Source of the DNA: Thermoplasmata archaeon
Lineage (GTDB): Archaea; Thermoplasmatota; Thermoplasmata; GCA-020350865
Reading direction: 5' to 3'
DNA length: 53,221 nt
NCBI GenBank assembly: GCA_020348445.1
Contig: CP070751.1
Location: 2,653,355-2,706,575, forward strand
Shown piece after piece: positions 32,998-43,351 of this stretch. Within the stretch, counting starts at the first letter, position 1. The number at the start of each line of letters is the position of its first letter. The notes under the pieces were generated by a model. The model saw only the letters and a program-made list of their open reading frames with translations, did not search any database and was not told the DNA's origin. The translations under genes and the position numbers were made by a program.

Positions 32998-35079
32998 CTA
33001 ACCTATTAAAAATTGCCCTCCGATAAGGGCGATTGTATAAACAACCACAGCCATAGGAACCCCCACTCCAATAGAATGCTTAAATTCGATTTTATCTTCC
33101 CCATGTTCTATGCCAACAGAGAAGTAGACAGTTACAATTACCATTAAAATTAAATAGATGCCTATCACCATGAAGAAAAGGTCATTTGAAAGCAGTTGGG
33201 TTGACCCTGGAAGCATTGAAAATTCTTTTGAGAGCATTACGTACAAAGATGCCGTAATTCCCATCACCAAGGGTGTAAAGAGTACACCTGTGGATTTCAT
33301 CATCTGGACAGTTTGATTTAAGCTGGTTTTGATGTCGTGCTCCACCTTCTTTAAGTCCCTTAGATAGTTTGAGACATTGATGATTATATTACCAGCACCA
33401 GAAGCATCTTTCTTGGTACTTTCTACCACTGTTTTCATTGCAGCGCATATTGTGCGGGAAGGAAAATCTCTTAAAATGCCAAAATCTTCCCCGAATATTG
33501 CTTCTTCTGGTGTTGAGCGCGTTACAGAAATTGTGTAGGATATCCTTTCAAAAAGCTCTGCTATGGCTGCTCCTTTCATGGAATCTGCCACCTTTCTCAA
33601 GGCGGTTTCTAGAGGCTCCCCCTCGGCTATTCTGCTCCCAAGCTTAAAAAGCGCATCTGGGAATTCCTCCTCCATTTTCTTGATCTCATCCTTTCGCTTT
33701 TTTTGTGATCTTGAGGTTGCTAGGGAAAAATAGCCTATGGCAAAACCGATGCCCAACAATATCGGGACAGATCCCAAAATAGTTCCAAAATCCCCCAGGT
33801 ACTCTCTCAGGTATGGTATGCCCAATATCCCAAATCCCACTCCTAAGAATATGGAGACCAGGACAATGGCTCTCACATTTTTAGTGGTAAGTTCGGATTT
33901 CACATCTGGAGGAGTTGCAGTGCCTGGGCGTTTTCCTAAAATATGATAGGCATAGGCGAATGCAACGAAGGGGAATACAAAATCCATAAGCAGTATGATT
34001 ATAAGGGCTCCTCCAAAGTCCGGGGACTTTTCGGACGAGGAAACGGTCGTTGTCTCTAAAGCAGGTCCAGTGGGCACCTGCAATGCCATAAGTGGCAGCA
34101 TGGCACCAATTATCATAGGCAGCAGTATGCCCAGTGCAAAGAGCACAGTTGTGGGAGCCTGCAACGTGGATGCAAAGTTCTCTATATTTCTCTTTGTTCC
34201 TTCCAGCACCATCTCTGTAGCCTTATCAAGTATTCTCGCCCTGCCTTCTTCTGTTCTCTCCAAAGTCGAGCTTCTAATTGCATAAAGCGAGCGTTTGAAG
34301 TCCTCGTTTATCTCGCCCCATTCATATGCAAAAGCCAAAAACGATTCTTCTACACTGTCGTACTCGCGCAAATAGATGTTCCAAAGAACCTTTTTAAGGC
34401 CCGAGGCAATGGGCTCATCCGAGCTTTCAGAAGCAAATGCAATGGCCTTGGTCAGTGAGGGGGACAGGCGCATTGACATAACCAAATAATTTACGGCTTC
34501 GGGAGACCTGCCAAGCGACTTCGTTTTTACTCTATTGGCCAGGATTTCAGGATATGATGCAACAAAAGCGAAAACCACAAACGGTGTTAAAAGCAGGCCT
34601 GGCACGAGATATAAACCAACTTCGATGGCGCTCATGTTAAGTATAAGCAGCGTAAGAATTATCATCACAATGCCGAAAACCATGAATATGATGGCACAAA
34701 AACCGGCAAAGATCATGGTTTCATGTATTGTGATATCCATGCCCAGGAGTCCCACCGCTTTTGCGAATTTTTCCTGCTTATATATTCTCTCAGCTCTAGC
34801 AAGATCTTTCTCAGCATGCTTTAATTTTGCAGCACTCTTTTTATAATGTTTGTCAGTCTCTTTTTTCTTTTGTTCCACCTTTATAAACTCTTCTTGAGCT
34901 TTGTAATATAGTTCTTCTTTTCTTTTGAATCTTTCCTTTTTTATGGTCTCTATCCTTTCAATTTTTTCAGGTGAGGTGGGGAACAATCTGTTTACGGATT
35001 TGCACCATTTGTAAAAGCGATTCCCATAACCAATTTCCTGTGATTCAGGCTCCCAGCCTTTAAATTCCGAATCAGGCAT
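32998..35079 (-). CDS. type II/IV secretion membrane platform protein (FlaJ/TadC/GspF family)
   Basis: About 693 residues with a charged, coiled-coil N-terminus (30-120, rich in Lys/Glu) and about nine membrane helices arranged as two GspF/T2SSF units separated by cytoplasmic helical domains; the T2SF cores are near residues 190-340 (AVNYLVMSMRLSPSL, ERTEEGRARILDKA) and 470-640 (FPDALFKLGSRIAEG, ATEMVLEG-like helices). This is the inner-membrane platform on which the partner ATPase works to assemble a pilus-like filament. I choose ATG 35079, preceded by GGAGTG at 6 nt; it overlaps the FlaI-like stop codon by 8 nt (ATGCCTGA), tying the two in translation. The HerA-like gene follows after 5 nt. 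Confidence 0.87.
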   Translation of the reverse strand: MPDSEFKGWEPESQEIGYGNRFYKWCKSVNRLFPTSPEKIERIETIKKERFKRKEELYYKAQEEFIKVEQKKKETDKHYKKSAAKLKHAEKDLARAERIYKQEKFAKAVGLLGMDITIHETMIFAGFCAIIFMVFGIVMIILTLLILNMSAIEVGLYLVPGLLLTPFVVFAFVASYPEILANRVKTKSLGRSPEAVNYLVMSMRLSPSLTKAIAFASESSDEPIASGLKKVLWNIYLREYDSVEESFLAFAYEWGEINEDFKRSLYAIRSSTLERTEEGRARILDKATEMVLEGTKRNIENFASTLQAPTTVLFALGILLPMIIGAMLPLMALQVPTGPALETTTVSSSEKSPDFGGALIIILLMDFVFPFVAFAYAYHILGKRPGTATPPDVKSELTTKNVRAIVLVSIFLGVGFGILGIPYLREYLGDFGTILGSVPILLGIGFAIGYFSLATSRSQKKRKDEIKKMEEEFPDALFKLGSRIAEGEPLETALRKVADSMKGAAIAELFERISYTISVTRSTPEEAIFGEDFGILRDFPSRTICAAMKTVVESTKKDASGAGNIIINVSNYLRDLKKVEHDIKTSLNQTVQMMKSTGVLFTPLVMGITASLYVMLSKEFSMLPGSTQLLSNDLFFMVIGIYLILMVIVTVYFSVGIEHGEDKIEFKHSIGVGVPMAVVVYTIALIGGQFLIG

Positions 35080-37030
35080 ATTGCGCACTCCTCTCAAACC
35101 ACTTAGTCCAGTCTTCCATCAATTTTTTGTTTTCAATCTTTGCTTTGATTCTGTGTCTTTCGATAAGATTCCAAAATGTACTGTTGGACTTGGAGACCCA
35201 TTCTGCTGAGAGGAGCTGGGGTTTGTTATGATCCCTTGAATAATCAACCATCATCTGCCTGTATTTGGCTCTGATTTGAATGTTCTCTATGCATTCTTCC
35301 AATGACATATTCCAGGAAGCTGCTATGGTTCCAATTCTCTCTGAGCGATAGTTAAAAGAATCAGTTTCTTTAAGTCTATCCTCGTTTACATCGTAGGACA
35401 TGAGATCAGAGAACATGTTGTCTTCATTCTCATTCTTTCTTACCTCGGCTATCTGGAGTAAAGACCTCTTTTGTCTTTGACTACCACCTGGTCGAACCAG
35501 TCCGCAAACGATTATGATATCTGTGGCAAGGAAGGATTTTGGAGGGATATGCATGTCGTGCACCACCCTTTGATACACTGATTTGGCTGAATCGGCATGA
35601 AAAGTGCCTAACACTGAGCTGCCCGCTGTGCCTGCCCGCATTGCCTCATAGAGGGTTCTGGCCTCCTGCCCTCTTACCTCCCCCATCACAATGGCGGATT
35701 CTCCTAATCTCAATGAAATGCGGAGCGCCTCATCAGCGCTCATCTCGGCCTTTCCGCCGAGGCTGGATTGCACATACATGCTCTGAACCTTGTATCCTAT
35801 TTCCTGCATGCTTAAAACCGGTAATTCCAAAGTATCTTCGATTGTTAGAATGCGCTGGTTATGTGGAAATTCAAACATCAAAGCACCCAAAAGCGAGGTC
35901 TTCCCAGCACCTCGACTACCCACAACGAGCATCGTAGAATTCCCATCAATTAAAAACGATAATAAACCCGCACCCAGGGAGGTGATGGTCCCATTATGGA
36001 TTAGCTTTAACAAAGTCCATGGGTCAGTGGAGTGCCTTCTCAGGGCAATTGCGATTCCATCAGGGCTTAAGGGTTTTCCTATTGCGGTGGCTCTGGCCTT
36101 GTATGCAGATAGGTCGGTTTCCAGAACAGGCATCGCCTCTGAAAAGGGTCTTCCGCTTTCGTACCTGAACCTTGAAAGCAGACTTTCCGCATCATCCTCA
36201 CCTACGCTAACATTAGTTACACATTTTTCAGATAATAGCGGTTCGTTAATACCACCAAGTTTGATATATACCTTATTGTCCCATGGAGAAGCATCGATAT
36301 AGATATCCTGGACATACGAATCCTTTAAAAAAAATTCCACTACTCCGAGTCCTGCTGTGTATTTGGCAAGCACTTCTGAGAGTTTTTTTACATTTTGCAT
36401 CTCCTCTAACCGATTCTTTCCAAGTTCAACTTTATATTTTTTTGCGAGCTGATAAAGTAGTCTATTACCTGACTTTGAAATATATTCTTTTGCCTGTTGT
36501 GGATTGTCTATCTGAATGTTTTTAGGATATTGATCTGAAAGATGTCTTCTTGCCTCATGGATGAGCTTCACCTGGTCCAAAGGAAGTTCGTACTCTATGG
36601 GATTAACATGGTATGAAGATTCCACTTCGTCTGGAAGTTGGAACAAGGTCACAGAACTTCCATCTATCTCATAGCTGGTTATGGCCTTTGCACCCACTTT
36701 TGGATGTGGTGATACCCATGATGACGAAAATCCCGGCCTGATTTTCTTGTTTCTGTCAAACACTCTCTCTATACCCTTTCTGAAAACAGCGATATCGATG
36801 TCCTCTATAGCGTCAAACAGTTCTTCATAAGTTGAGATTCTCTTCCTTTTTTTGAATTCTGTTTCACTAGCCTTTATAGGGCCTTTTTTACTTTTATCGT
36901 TCATGAGTAAGGAGGGTTTCAAGGGTTTATTTGTTGCTTTTCTTTTTCTATTCTTTTTTGGCTTGATGATCTTCTTTTCCTCCTCTTTCTGATTCCTTCG
37001 CGGATTAAGAACCACCCTTTGCTCATCCAT
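35072..37030 (-). CDS. type II/IV secretion ATPase (FlaI/TadA/GspE family)
   Basis: A 652-residue hexameric secretion ATPase that powers assembly of type IV pilus-like filaments at the cytoplasmic membrane. The N-terminus (1-65) is strongly basic. The N-terminal domain spans about 140-350, and the RecA-like core follows: Walker A GSRGAGKTS (371-379), Asp box IEDTLELP (397-404), Walker B IVMGEVRG (447-454) and His box GTFHAD (475-480). ATG 37030 has GAGGAG 8 nt upstream. It follows the Cys-rich gene by 26 nt and overlaps the FlaJ-like gene by 8 nt. No pilin or archaellin gene lies in this window, so the filament it builds, or whether it builds one, is open. Confidence 0.92.
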   Translation of the reverse strand: MDEQRVVLNPRRNQKEEEKKIIKPKKNRKRKATNKPLKPSLLMNDKSKKGPIKASETEFKKRKRISTYEELFDAIEDIDIAVFRKGIERVFDRNKKIRPGFSSSWVSPHPKVGAKAITSYEIDGSSVTLFQLPDEVESSYHVNPIEYELPLDQVKLIHEARRHLSDQYPKNIQIDNPQQAKEYISKSGNRLLYQLAKKYKVELGKNRLEEMQNVKKLSEVLAKYTAGLGVVEFFLKDSYVQDIYIDASPWDNKVYIKLGGINEPLLSEKCVTNVSVGEDDAESLLSRFRYESGRPFSEAMPVLETDLSAYKARATAIGKPLSPDGIAIALRRHSTDPWTLLKLIHNGTITSLGAGLLSFLIDGNSTMLVVGSRGAGKTSLLGALMFEFPHNQRILTIEDTLELPVLSMQEIGYKVQSMYVQSSLGGKAEMSADEALRISLRLGESAIVMGEVRGQEARTLYEAMRAGTAGSSVLGTFHADSAKSVYQRVVHDMHIPPKSFLATDIIIVCGLVRPGGSQRQKRSLLQIAEVRKNENEDNMFSDLMSYDVNEDRLKETDSFNYRSERIGTIAASWNMSLEECIENIQIRAKYRQMMVDYSRDHNKPQLLSAEWVSKSNSTFWNLIERHRIKAKIENKKLMEDWTKWFERSAQYA

Positions 37031-37056
37031 TTATTATTCTCCTCTTTTGGTTATTA

Positions 37057-37665
37057 TTAGATAATTATCTGAAATCCCTTGTAGATCACATAAGCCCTGA
37101 GATTTTCTAGTTTGTTGAACAGGTAGACTAGGTCGCTTTTTGTTGCAGAAATGCACCTTAAACATTCTTCATCTTCATTTTCCTCGATTTTTCCAAGTAA
37201 ATTGTTATATTCTTCATAAAAACCATGTATATCCTTTACATATTGTTCCTTTAACAAAATGAAAACTTTACCTGGACCAAGATCACATTTCTCGCAAGTG
37301 TCTTTTTGCTTATTTTTCAGTGTAGAAGAAAGCGCGGGATTTTGTTTAAAGTATTCATCATAGGGTCTCCTTATGCTCATCTGGTCCAGATCATTTATTA
37401 TCTCAACCATCATCCTTAGCATTTGTATGGATTCATCAGTATATTTTGTCTCAATGTAATGAGAGAGTATCACGTTATCAACGTTGAATTCCTGACAAAA
37501 TCCTTTTAAAATGCCTCTTAGACATGTCCCGTCATTTAACTCCCCACCACCATTACACTCCTTGCAATCCGCCACCATCGTGACCTTATTGGAATCGTAT
37601 TCAAGGCGGTACTTACAAATAATATCTTCATCATCAAATTTGGATTTATCTTTTTTAGACAACAC
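37057..37665 (-). CDS. Cys-rich protein heading the secretion operon
   Basis: A 202-residue soluble protein with nine Cys at 17, 34, 37, 48, 57, 124, 127, 168 and 171, several as CxxC pairs, so one or more zinc or iron-sulfur sites are likely. The N-terminal half (CKYRLEYDSNK, DCKECNGG, TCLRG, LSHYIETKY) resembles a region that I recall as preceding or being fused to FlaI-type ATPases in some archaea; this is from memory and unverified. The start is GTG 37665 or TTG 37662, both just after GGGGAGG. It is first in the operon with the FlaI-like, FlaJ-like and HerA-like genes, so a regulatory or assembly role in that machine is the best guess. Confidence 0.65.
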   Translation of the reverse strand: MLSKKDKSKFDDEDIICKYRLEYDSNKVTMVADCKECNGGGELNDGTCLRGILKGFCQEFNVDNVILSHYIETKYTDESIQMLRMMVEIINDLDQMSIRRPYDEYFKQNPALSSTLKNKQKDTCEKCDLGPGKVFILLKEQYVKDIHGFYEEYNNLLGKIEENEDEECLRCISATKSDLVYLFNKLENLRAYVIYKGFQIII

Positions 37666-37839
37666 TTCCTCCCCTTAACTAACAGCGTATACACTTATCA
37701 GAATAAATAGTTTGGGAGGGTTATCAGATATCAGCCCACCAACTTCAGGATTAAATTCTCCACCCCATACCCACCATGATAACAACACGATAAATTATAT
37801 ATATTCTAATGGATTCCCCCTTTAGTAGGGGATGTTACC

Positions 37840-38874
37840 TTGAAAGGGATAACCAGGCTATTTGCGATTATAGTGTCTTTTGTCTTTCTAATCGAGGTAT
37901 TGGCCTTCACAGCCGCAGGTGATGCAGAAATGCCCGAGTGGAAAGAGGGTGATCAATGGAAGTACCAAATGACAGCATTTGGTATGAGCGTTCCCGTAAC
38001 ATACGAGGTTTCAGAAATAACCTTTATTGATGTGAACGACAAGAACTATGAGGTGTACGATCTGAAGTTTTCGATAATGGGAAGTGAACAGCATCATTAT
38101 TATCATACAAGTAGCATGGGCTTGGTGAAGACAAAGATCCCTACATATATAGGTAGTGAAGAAAAATTGCTTGAATATGTTTATGATCCACCCAAAAAAG
38201 AATATGATTTTCCATTAACCGAAGGTAAAAAATGGACTTCCTCTCATACCTCTTCTACATATGACGATGATTATGGCTGGATGAATTCGACAGAGGATAT
38301 AGATTATGAAGTAGTGGAAATTGAAACCATTACTGTAGAGGCAGGGACTTTTGAATGCTACAGGATCGATTCAGAGGACGATTATGGCTACACCAATACC
38401 AGTGTGTGGTATTCACCAAAGGTAAAAAATATGGTTAAAAGCTCTGTTGAGGCATTTGGGATTGAAACTGAGATGGAGCTTACATCCTACTCAATTGCTG
38501 GTGGCAATGGCGATGGCAATGGTGATGGGTCTGACCTTCTTTCAAATCCTTTAATGCTGCTGCTTATAATTATCCCAATTATCATTGTGGTGTTGGTTGT
38601 GGTCCTTGTTATGAAAGGAAAGAGTAAGAGAGCAGGAGAAAGAGCAGCGTATCCACCAGGGGCGCCGCCCTCTGTTCCCCCCACTCAACCTGCACCATCG
38701 CAACCCCCCGCAACTGCAGCTGCACCACCTCCTCAGCAGTATGGTGCCCCTCAGCCCATGGGACAAGCACAGGCTCCCCCTCAACAACACTTTTGCCCAA
38801 CGTGTAACAGGCCGTTATCTTTTGTAGCTCAGTACAATAGATGGTTCTGTGGTAATTGTAATAGATATTTGTGA
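37840..38874 (+). CDS. membrane protein with extracellular domain and cytoplasmic zinc ribbon
   Basis: A 344-residue type I membrane protein: signal peptide (1-27), an extracellular beta-rich domain (about 30-220) beginning WKEGDQWKYQM and containing VEAGTFECYRID, a G/D/N linker, a transmembrane helix (about 237-258), a Pro/Gln/Ala-rich linker, and a C-terminal zinc ribbon (CPTC...CGNC). The ectodomain pattern resembles secreted DUF3108-like proteins but this is a weak call. The start is TTG 37840, where a signal peptide begins; GGGGATG lies about 6 nt upstream and an AT-rich TATA region at 37792-37805. The design suits signalling or scaffolding across the membrane. It is divergent from the secretion operon. 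Confidence 0.75.
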   Translation: MKGITRLFAIIVSFVFLIEVLAFTAAGDAEMPEWKEGDQWKYQMTAFGMSVPVTYEVSEITFIDVNDKNYEVYDLKFSIMGSEQHHYYHTSSMGLVKTKIPTYIGSEEKLLEYVYDPPKKEYDFPLTEGKKWTSSHTSSTYDDDYGWMNSTEDIDYEVVEIETITVEAGTFECYRIDSEDDYGYTNTSVWYSPKVKNMVKSSVEAFGIETEMELTSYSIAGGNGDGNGDGSDLLSNPLMLLLIIIPIIIVVLVVVLVMKGKSKRAGERAAYPPGAPPSVPPTQPAPSQPPATAAAPPPQQYGAPQPMGQAQAPPQQHFCPTCNRPLSFVAQYNRWFCGNCNRYL

Positions 38875-39062
38875 TGTACTTATATGAAGACACTGTTATG
38901 CTGTACCTATGGTTTATTGAAAGAAACTGCTATAAAAAGTACCCATGATCTCCTCAACATAGTATATATTTCTGATAATTTTATCACAAACTATTAAGAA
39001 TAAGGACAACCATCAACGTCCAGTTAAGTCGTCTATGCAATCGATTTCGGAAGGGACCACAT

Positions 39063-42000
39063 ATGGGTAATAAACAAATTTCAGTGGTGATCATTGCCCT
39101 GATGGTGATTGCAGGATTTATAGGATTTATAGAATTTGGGAGCAAAAACACCCAGGGCACAGATGTCAGCGGGATACAATATGATGGCTCAGGAGGGCCT
39201 TGGACAGAAGCAGGGAGCCCTTATATCGTGGTGGGTGATGTGACAGTTCCGCCATTTGAAACCTTAACAATCGAGCCTGGGGTAGTTGTTAAATTCGATG
39301 GTTATTACAAAATAAACGTAGATGGTACTCTTCACGCTGTGGGCACCGATTTAAAAAGAATTAAAATAACATCAAATAAGGCAACACCAGCACGTGGTGA
39401 TTGGCATAGCCTAGAAATACATCCGGTTGGACATGTTGAAATCAAATATTGTCATATTAGCTATGGTTTCTATGGCATATATCTTTACTCATCATACAAC
39501 AACATAACAGATAACAATGTTTCGAACAATCATTATGGTATCTATTTTTGGGAATCCTCAAACAACAATATATCAAACAACATTGTTACGACCAATGGGA
39601 ATGGAATTTGGCTCGTTACATCAAATCATAATCTCATAGCAGGCAACAATGTGTCATTAAATAATGCCGGTGAAGGGATAGTTCTGTCTGATTCCTCAAA
39701 TAACACCATAATTGACAATGATATTACAAATAATCGTGAGGGAATTATCTTTGATCCTTCGGCAAACGACAACATAATAAGAGGTAACAATGTTACGAAT
39801 AATGTCCTAGATGGTATCTGGCTTAAATCATCAACAAATAATTCCATCATAAACAATGATTTTTTATCAAATACTCGAGATGGTATTCATCTGGAATTGT
39901 CATCAAAAAACACCATAACTGGCAACAACATATCGGATAATGAGGATGGTATCTATTTTGATTCATCATCAAACAATACAATTTTCATGAACAATATCTC
40001 TTCTAACGATAATGATGGCATTAAAATAGAATCATCTTCATCAAATAATAAGATGTCAGGTAACAATATAATTGATAATGTGGAGGGTATATCCATTTCC
40101 ACAAAAACGGCCTTTATTCCGGGAAACAATACCATAAAGGGGAACAATATTTCAGGGAGTAAAGCATTTGGTCTATTTCTTGGTCCTGCTGATAATAATA
40201 TAATTTCAAACAACAATATTACGAATAATTCTGATGGCATCTGGATTCAGTTATCATGGAACAATACCATAACTGGAAACTATATCAAGTCGAACACTGA
40301 AAAAGGTATTCATATTTCTTCATCTCAGAATAATACCATTATCAGTAACAATGTTACATTGAATAAAAATAGAGGGATCAATATTGCCTCTTCATCGAAT
40401 AACACCATCAACAACAACAGTGTTATATCAAATATTGAGACCGGTATCTATCTCTCCTCTTCATCTTTTAACAATTTAACCAACAACACCGTATTTGATA
40501 ATGGTGGGGGTATTAGGCTTTCCTCATCATCAACCAACAATATAAGTAATAATCTTATTGTATCAAATAACTGGGATGGATTTCAACTCGAGTTAGCATC
40601 AAATAATAATAGCATAATAAAGAACAATATCTCATCGAACGACGGGGCTGGCATCCATATTAGAGAAGGGTCGAGATACAATAAGATTACAGGTAATACC
40701 ATCTTATCAAATTCATGGAACGGCATTTACTTATGGAGAACTTCCAATCTCACCATCAATGGGAACGACATTTTGAATAATAGTGATGGTATCTATTTAT
40801 ACTCATCACCTTACAACATAATAACAGGTAACAATGTTTCATCAAGTAAATACAACGGTATCCTCCTTGATCAATCGTCAAATAATAACATTACGAACAA
40901 CAATGTATCGAACAACGATAATGGCATCAGTCTTGTTGACTCATCATCAAACAACAATCTAACTGGCAACAATATATCTTTAAACAAGGGCATCGGCATA
41001 TATTTATCCTCATCTATGAACAATTCTATTATAAATAATACCTTTAGATATGATGGTGTTTTTATTTCAGGTTCTGAGCTTTCCCACTTTAATACACATA
41101 CAATACCTAATAATAATATGGTGAATGGAAAACCACTTCGTTACTACAAGGATCTCAACGGTTTGGATATTGATGGGAACGTAATTGAAGTTGGAGAACT
41201 CATTCTTGCCAACTGCACTAAAATCAATGTTACTAACCTGCATATAAACAAAACAGATGTGGGGATAGAAGTCGCGTTCACAAGAAATTCCATCATAAAT
41301 AATACCGATATATCATCTAACGATGTTGCGGGCATCTGTATTTGGTATTCATATAATAATACCATAACTAACAACAATATATCAAATATATTGTATCAAG
41401 GCAACTCGGTTTCGATGATAGTGATCAACGGTATACTACTCTATTCATCAACGAACAACACCATTTCCAGCAACAATGTATCAAACATTAGTGCTATAGG
41501 TATACATCTTTTTACATCGTCAAATAACACCATATTAAATAATACATTATCAAACAATTCTTTCTATGGGATTTTTCTTTATACTTCATCATTAAATAAC
41601 ACTATCATGGATAATAATTTATCAAATAATAGTTATGCGGGCATTTTAATTTTCACGTACTCTTCAAACAATACAGTAATAGATAACAATGTTTCACATA
41701 CTTATTACGGCATAGCTATTATTTTATCTTCAGACAATACCATAGTTAGTAACAATATTTATGACAACGTTTTCGCCTTGAATATTTCTTCATCCTATAA
41801 TAATATCCTTACAAACAATAATATATCATTAAGCAGTCAGAACGGTTTAATTCTCTATTATTCATGGAACAATACTTTAGTGTACAACAATATATCATTT
41901 AACAATGAATATGGCATATTGCTTGTTAATTCATCAAATAACACTTTGACTAGCAATGACCTTTCAAGCCATGATTATGGTATTATTCTCACCTCATCAT

Positions 42001-42905
42001 CGATCAATACTATAAGATGTAACAATGTCTCGAACAATGGTATGGGCATTGTTCTCGATTTGTCTCAAAACAATACAATAGTATGCAACAATGTATCGGG
42101 TAATTTATATGGAATCAATCTTACATCTTCATCAGGAAATTGGATTTACCACAACAACTTCGTAAGTAATACCGAACAAGCCTATGATGAAAGAAACGAT
42201 AATCACTGGGATTTTGGCTACCCTAGTGGTGGTAACTACTGGTCAAATTATATGGACGCTGACGATTTCAAAGGGCCTTTTCAGGATATCCCAGGAAGTG
42301 ATGGGATATGGGACCATAACTATTCGATAGATATGGATTCAATTGATAGATACCCATTAACTGAGCTCTATGTTTGTGAACCTCCTGAAAATTATATTAT
42401 ATTGAAGCAAGGCTGGAATCTGATCTCTATCCCATTGATCCAAATTGAGCAGAATCTTACTAAGGTTTTAGGCTCTATCGACGGGTGGTACGATATAGTC
42501 CAGTGGTATAATTCAACGGATATAAAAGATCCTTGGAAACATTACAAAGTAGGCAAGCCCTTCGGAAATGACCTATTCAAACTAAATGAATCCATGGGTT
42601 TCTGGATCTATATTACCCAACCGGGGGACACGATTTTCTTATACAATGGCACCAAACCATCCCAAAACCTTACTATTCCCCTCCACCCAGGCTGGAACAT
42701 GGTAGGTTACCCCTCCCTCAAAAGCCACAACAGGACAGTAGGATTGAACAACCTTAATTTCACTGAGCATGTTGATGCAATTTGGACATACAACTCCATA
42801 GCACAAAAGTGGGAGGGATTAGGTGAGTCTGACCATTTCCAGTTCGGTAGAGGATATTACATTCATGCCCTCACTCATATAAATTGGGAAGTTCCACTTA
42901 AATGA
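39063..42905 (+). CDS. large NosD-type right-handed beta-helix surface protein
   Basis: A 1280-residue secreted protein: signal peptide (1-33), a short strand-rich cap, then many beta-helix coils of about 23-24 residues (pattern GIYLxSSSNNxIxxNxIxxN) of the NosD/periplasmic copper-binding repeat type. The helix is interrupted near residue 670 by a VNGKPLRYYKDLNG module often seen inside NosD proteins. After the coils comes an AYDERNDNHWDFGYPSGGN cap region and a C-terminal domain of about 165 residues with two halves, GWNLISIP and GWNMVGYPS, ending in WEVPLK. That domain recurs in three neighbours. Asn and Ser content is extreme, with many sequons. ATG 39063 has GGAAGGG upstream. It probably binds polysaccharide or acts in adhesion. 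Confidence 0.88.
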   Translation: MGNKQISVVIIALMVIAGFIGFIEFGSKNTQGTDVSGIQYDGSGGPWTEAGSPYIVVGDVTVPPFETLTIEPGVVVKFDGYYKINVDGTLHAVGTDLKRIKITSNKATPARGDWHSLEIHPVGHVEIKYCHISYGFYGIYLYSSYNNITDNNVSNNHYGIYFWESSNNNISNNIVTTNGNGIWLVTSNHNLIAGNNVSLNNAGEGIVLSDSSNNTIIDNDITNNREGIIFDPSANDNIIRGNNVTNNVLDGIWLKSSTNNSIINNDFLSNTRDGIHLELSSKNTITGNNISDNEDGIYFDSSSNNTIFMNNISSNDNDGIKIESSSSNNKMSGNNIIDNVEGISISTKTAFIPGNNTIKGNNISGSKAFGLFLGPADNNIISNNNITNNSDGIWIQLSWNNTITGNYIKSNTEKGIHISSSQNNTIISNNVTLNKNRGINIASSSNNTINNNSVISNIETGIYLSSSSFNNLTNNTVFDNGGGIRLSSSSTNNISNNLIVSNNWDGFQLELASNNNSIIKNNISSNDGAGIHIREGSRYNKITGNTILSNSWNGIYLWRTSNLTINGNDILNNSDGIYLYSSPYNIITGNNVSSSKYNGILLDQSSNNNITNNNVSNNDNGISLVDSSSNNNLTGNNISLNKGIGIYLSSSMNNSIINNTFRYDGVFISGSELSHFNTHTIPNNNMVNGKPLRYYKDLNGLDIDGNVIEVGELILANCTKINVTNLHINKTDVGIEVAFTRNSIINNTDISSNDVAGICIWYSYNNTITNNNISNILYQGNSVSMIVINGILLYSSTNNTISSNNVSNISAIGIHLFTSSNNTILNNTLSNNSFYGIFLYTSSLNNTIMDNNLSNNSYAGILIFTYSSNNTVIDNNVSHTYYGIAIILSSDNTIVSNNIYDNVFALNISSSYNNILTNNNISLSSQNGLILYYSWNNTLVYNNISFNNEYGILLVNSSNNTLTSNDLSSHDYGIILTSSSINTIRCNNVSNNGMGIVLDLSQNNTIVCNNVSGNLYGINLTSSSGNWIYHNNFVSNTEQAYDERNDNHWDFGYPSGGNYWSNYMDADDFKGPFQDIPGSDGIWDHNYSIDMDSIDRYPLTELYVCEPPENYIILKQGWNLISIPLIQIEQNLTKVLGSIDGWYDIVQWYNSTDIKDPWKHYKVGKPFGNDLFKLNESMGFWIYITQPGDTIFLYNGTKPSQNLTIPLHPGWNMVGYPSLKSHNRTVGLNNLNFTEHVDAIWTYNSIAQKWEGLGESDHFQFGRGYYIHALTHINWEVPLK

Positions 42906-43351
42906 TTGAGAACAAAACTCGGTTCTGTTCTTAATTTATTATCAATGTAGATATCTTACACTGTGTCTTTATTTCGCTACATATATACTCATCCCAAAAA
43001 TATATATGGTATATCCCAATCCACGGAGCTAACACAACTTTGAACTTAAAATATTATTTCAACCAATTCACATGACCATTAGAATTTTAGTTTTTCATTG
43101 GTCACCATTGAACCACCATACCCATCACCTTTTAAATGAATAGAACTTATTACCGAAAGATTTAACTATTATTATATCACTACACTTTTACGACGAAGGA
43201 AGGCCTGAATAAGGTTCAGAATAAAATACAATAAATCATGCGATGAGGAAGAATTGGAGTTCCAACTTTTTATCGAACTCCTTTCAGTGCTATGAACTGG
43301 AATTATACTACTTTCAGGAGGATTTCTTTCGTTATAAAAGGTGATGATAGT
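42906..43351. other. intergenic region with terminator and upstream hairpins
   Basis: An inverted repeat AGAACA/TGTTCT (42909-42914 with 42926-42931) followed by T-rich sequence can end the NosD transcript. Two more stems, CTGAA/TTCAG near 43206-43220 and GGAGTTC/GAACTCC (43256-43262 with 43275-43281), lie upstream of the protease gene. No gene is seen. Confidence 0.45.
42909..42940 (+). terminator. hairpin terminator after the NosD gene
   Basis: A 6-bp stem (AGAACA and TGTTCT) begins four bases after the stop codon and is followed by an AT-rich tract with T runs. Confidence 0.4.

Noticed and set aside
39626..41377. Antisense frames in the NosD gene
   Set aside because: Produced by the repeating Asn/Ser codons of the real gene on the plus strand.
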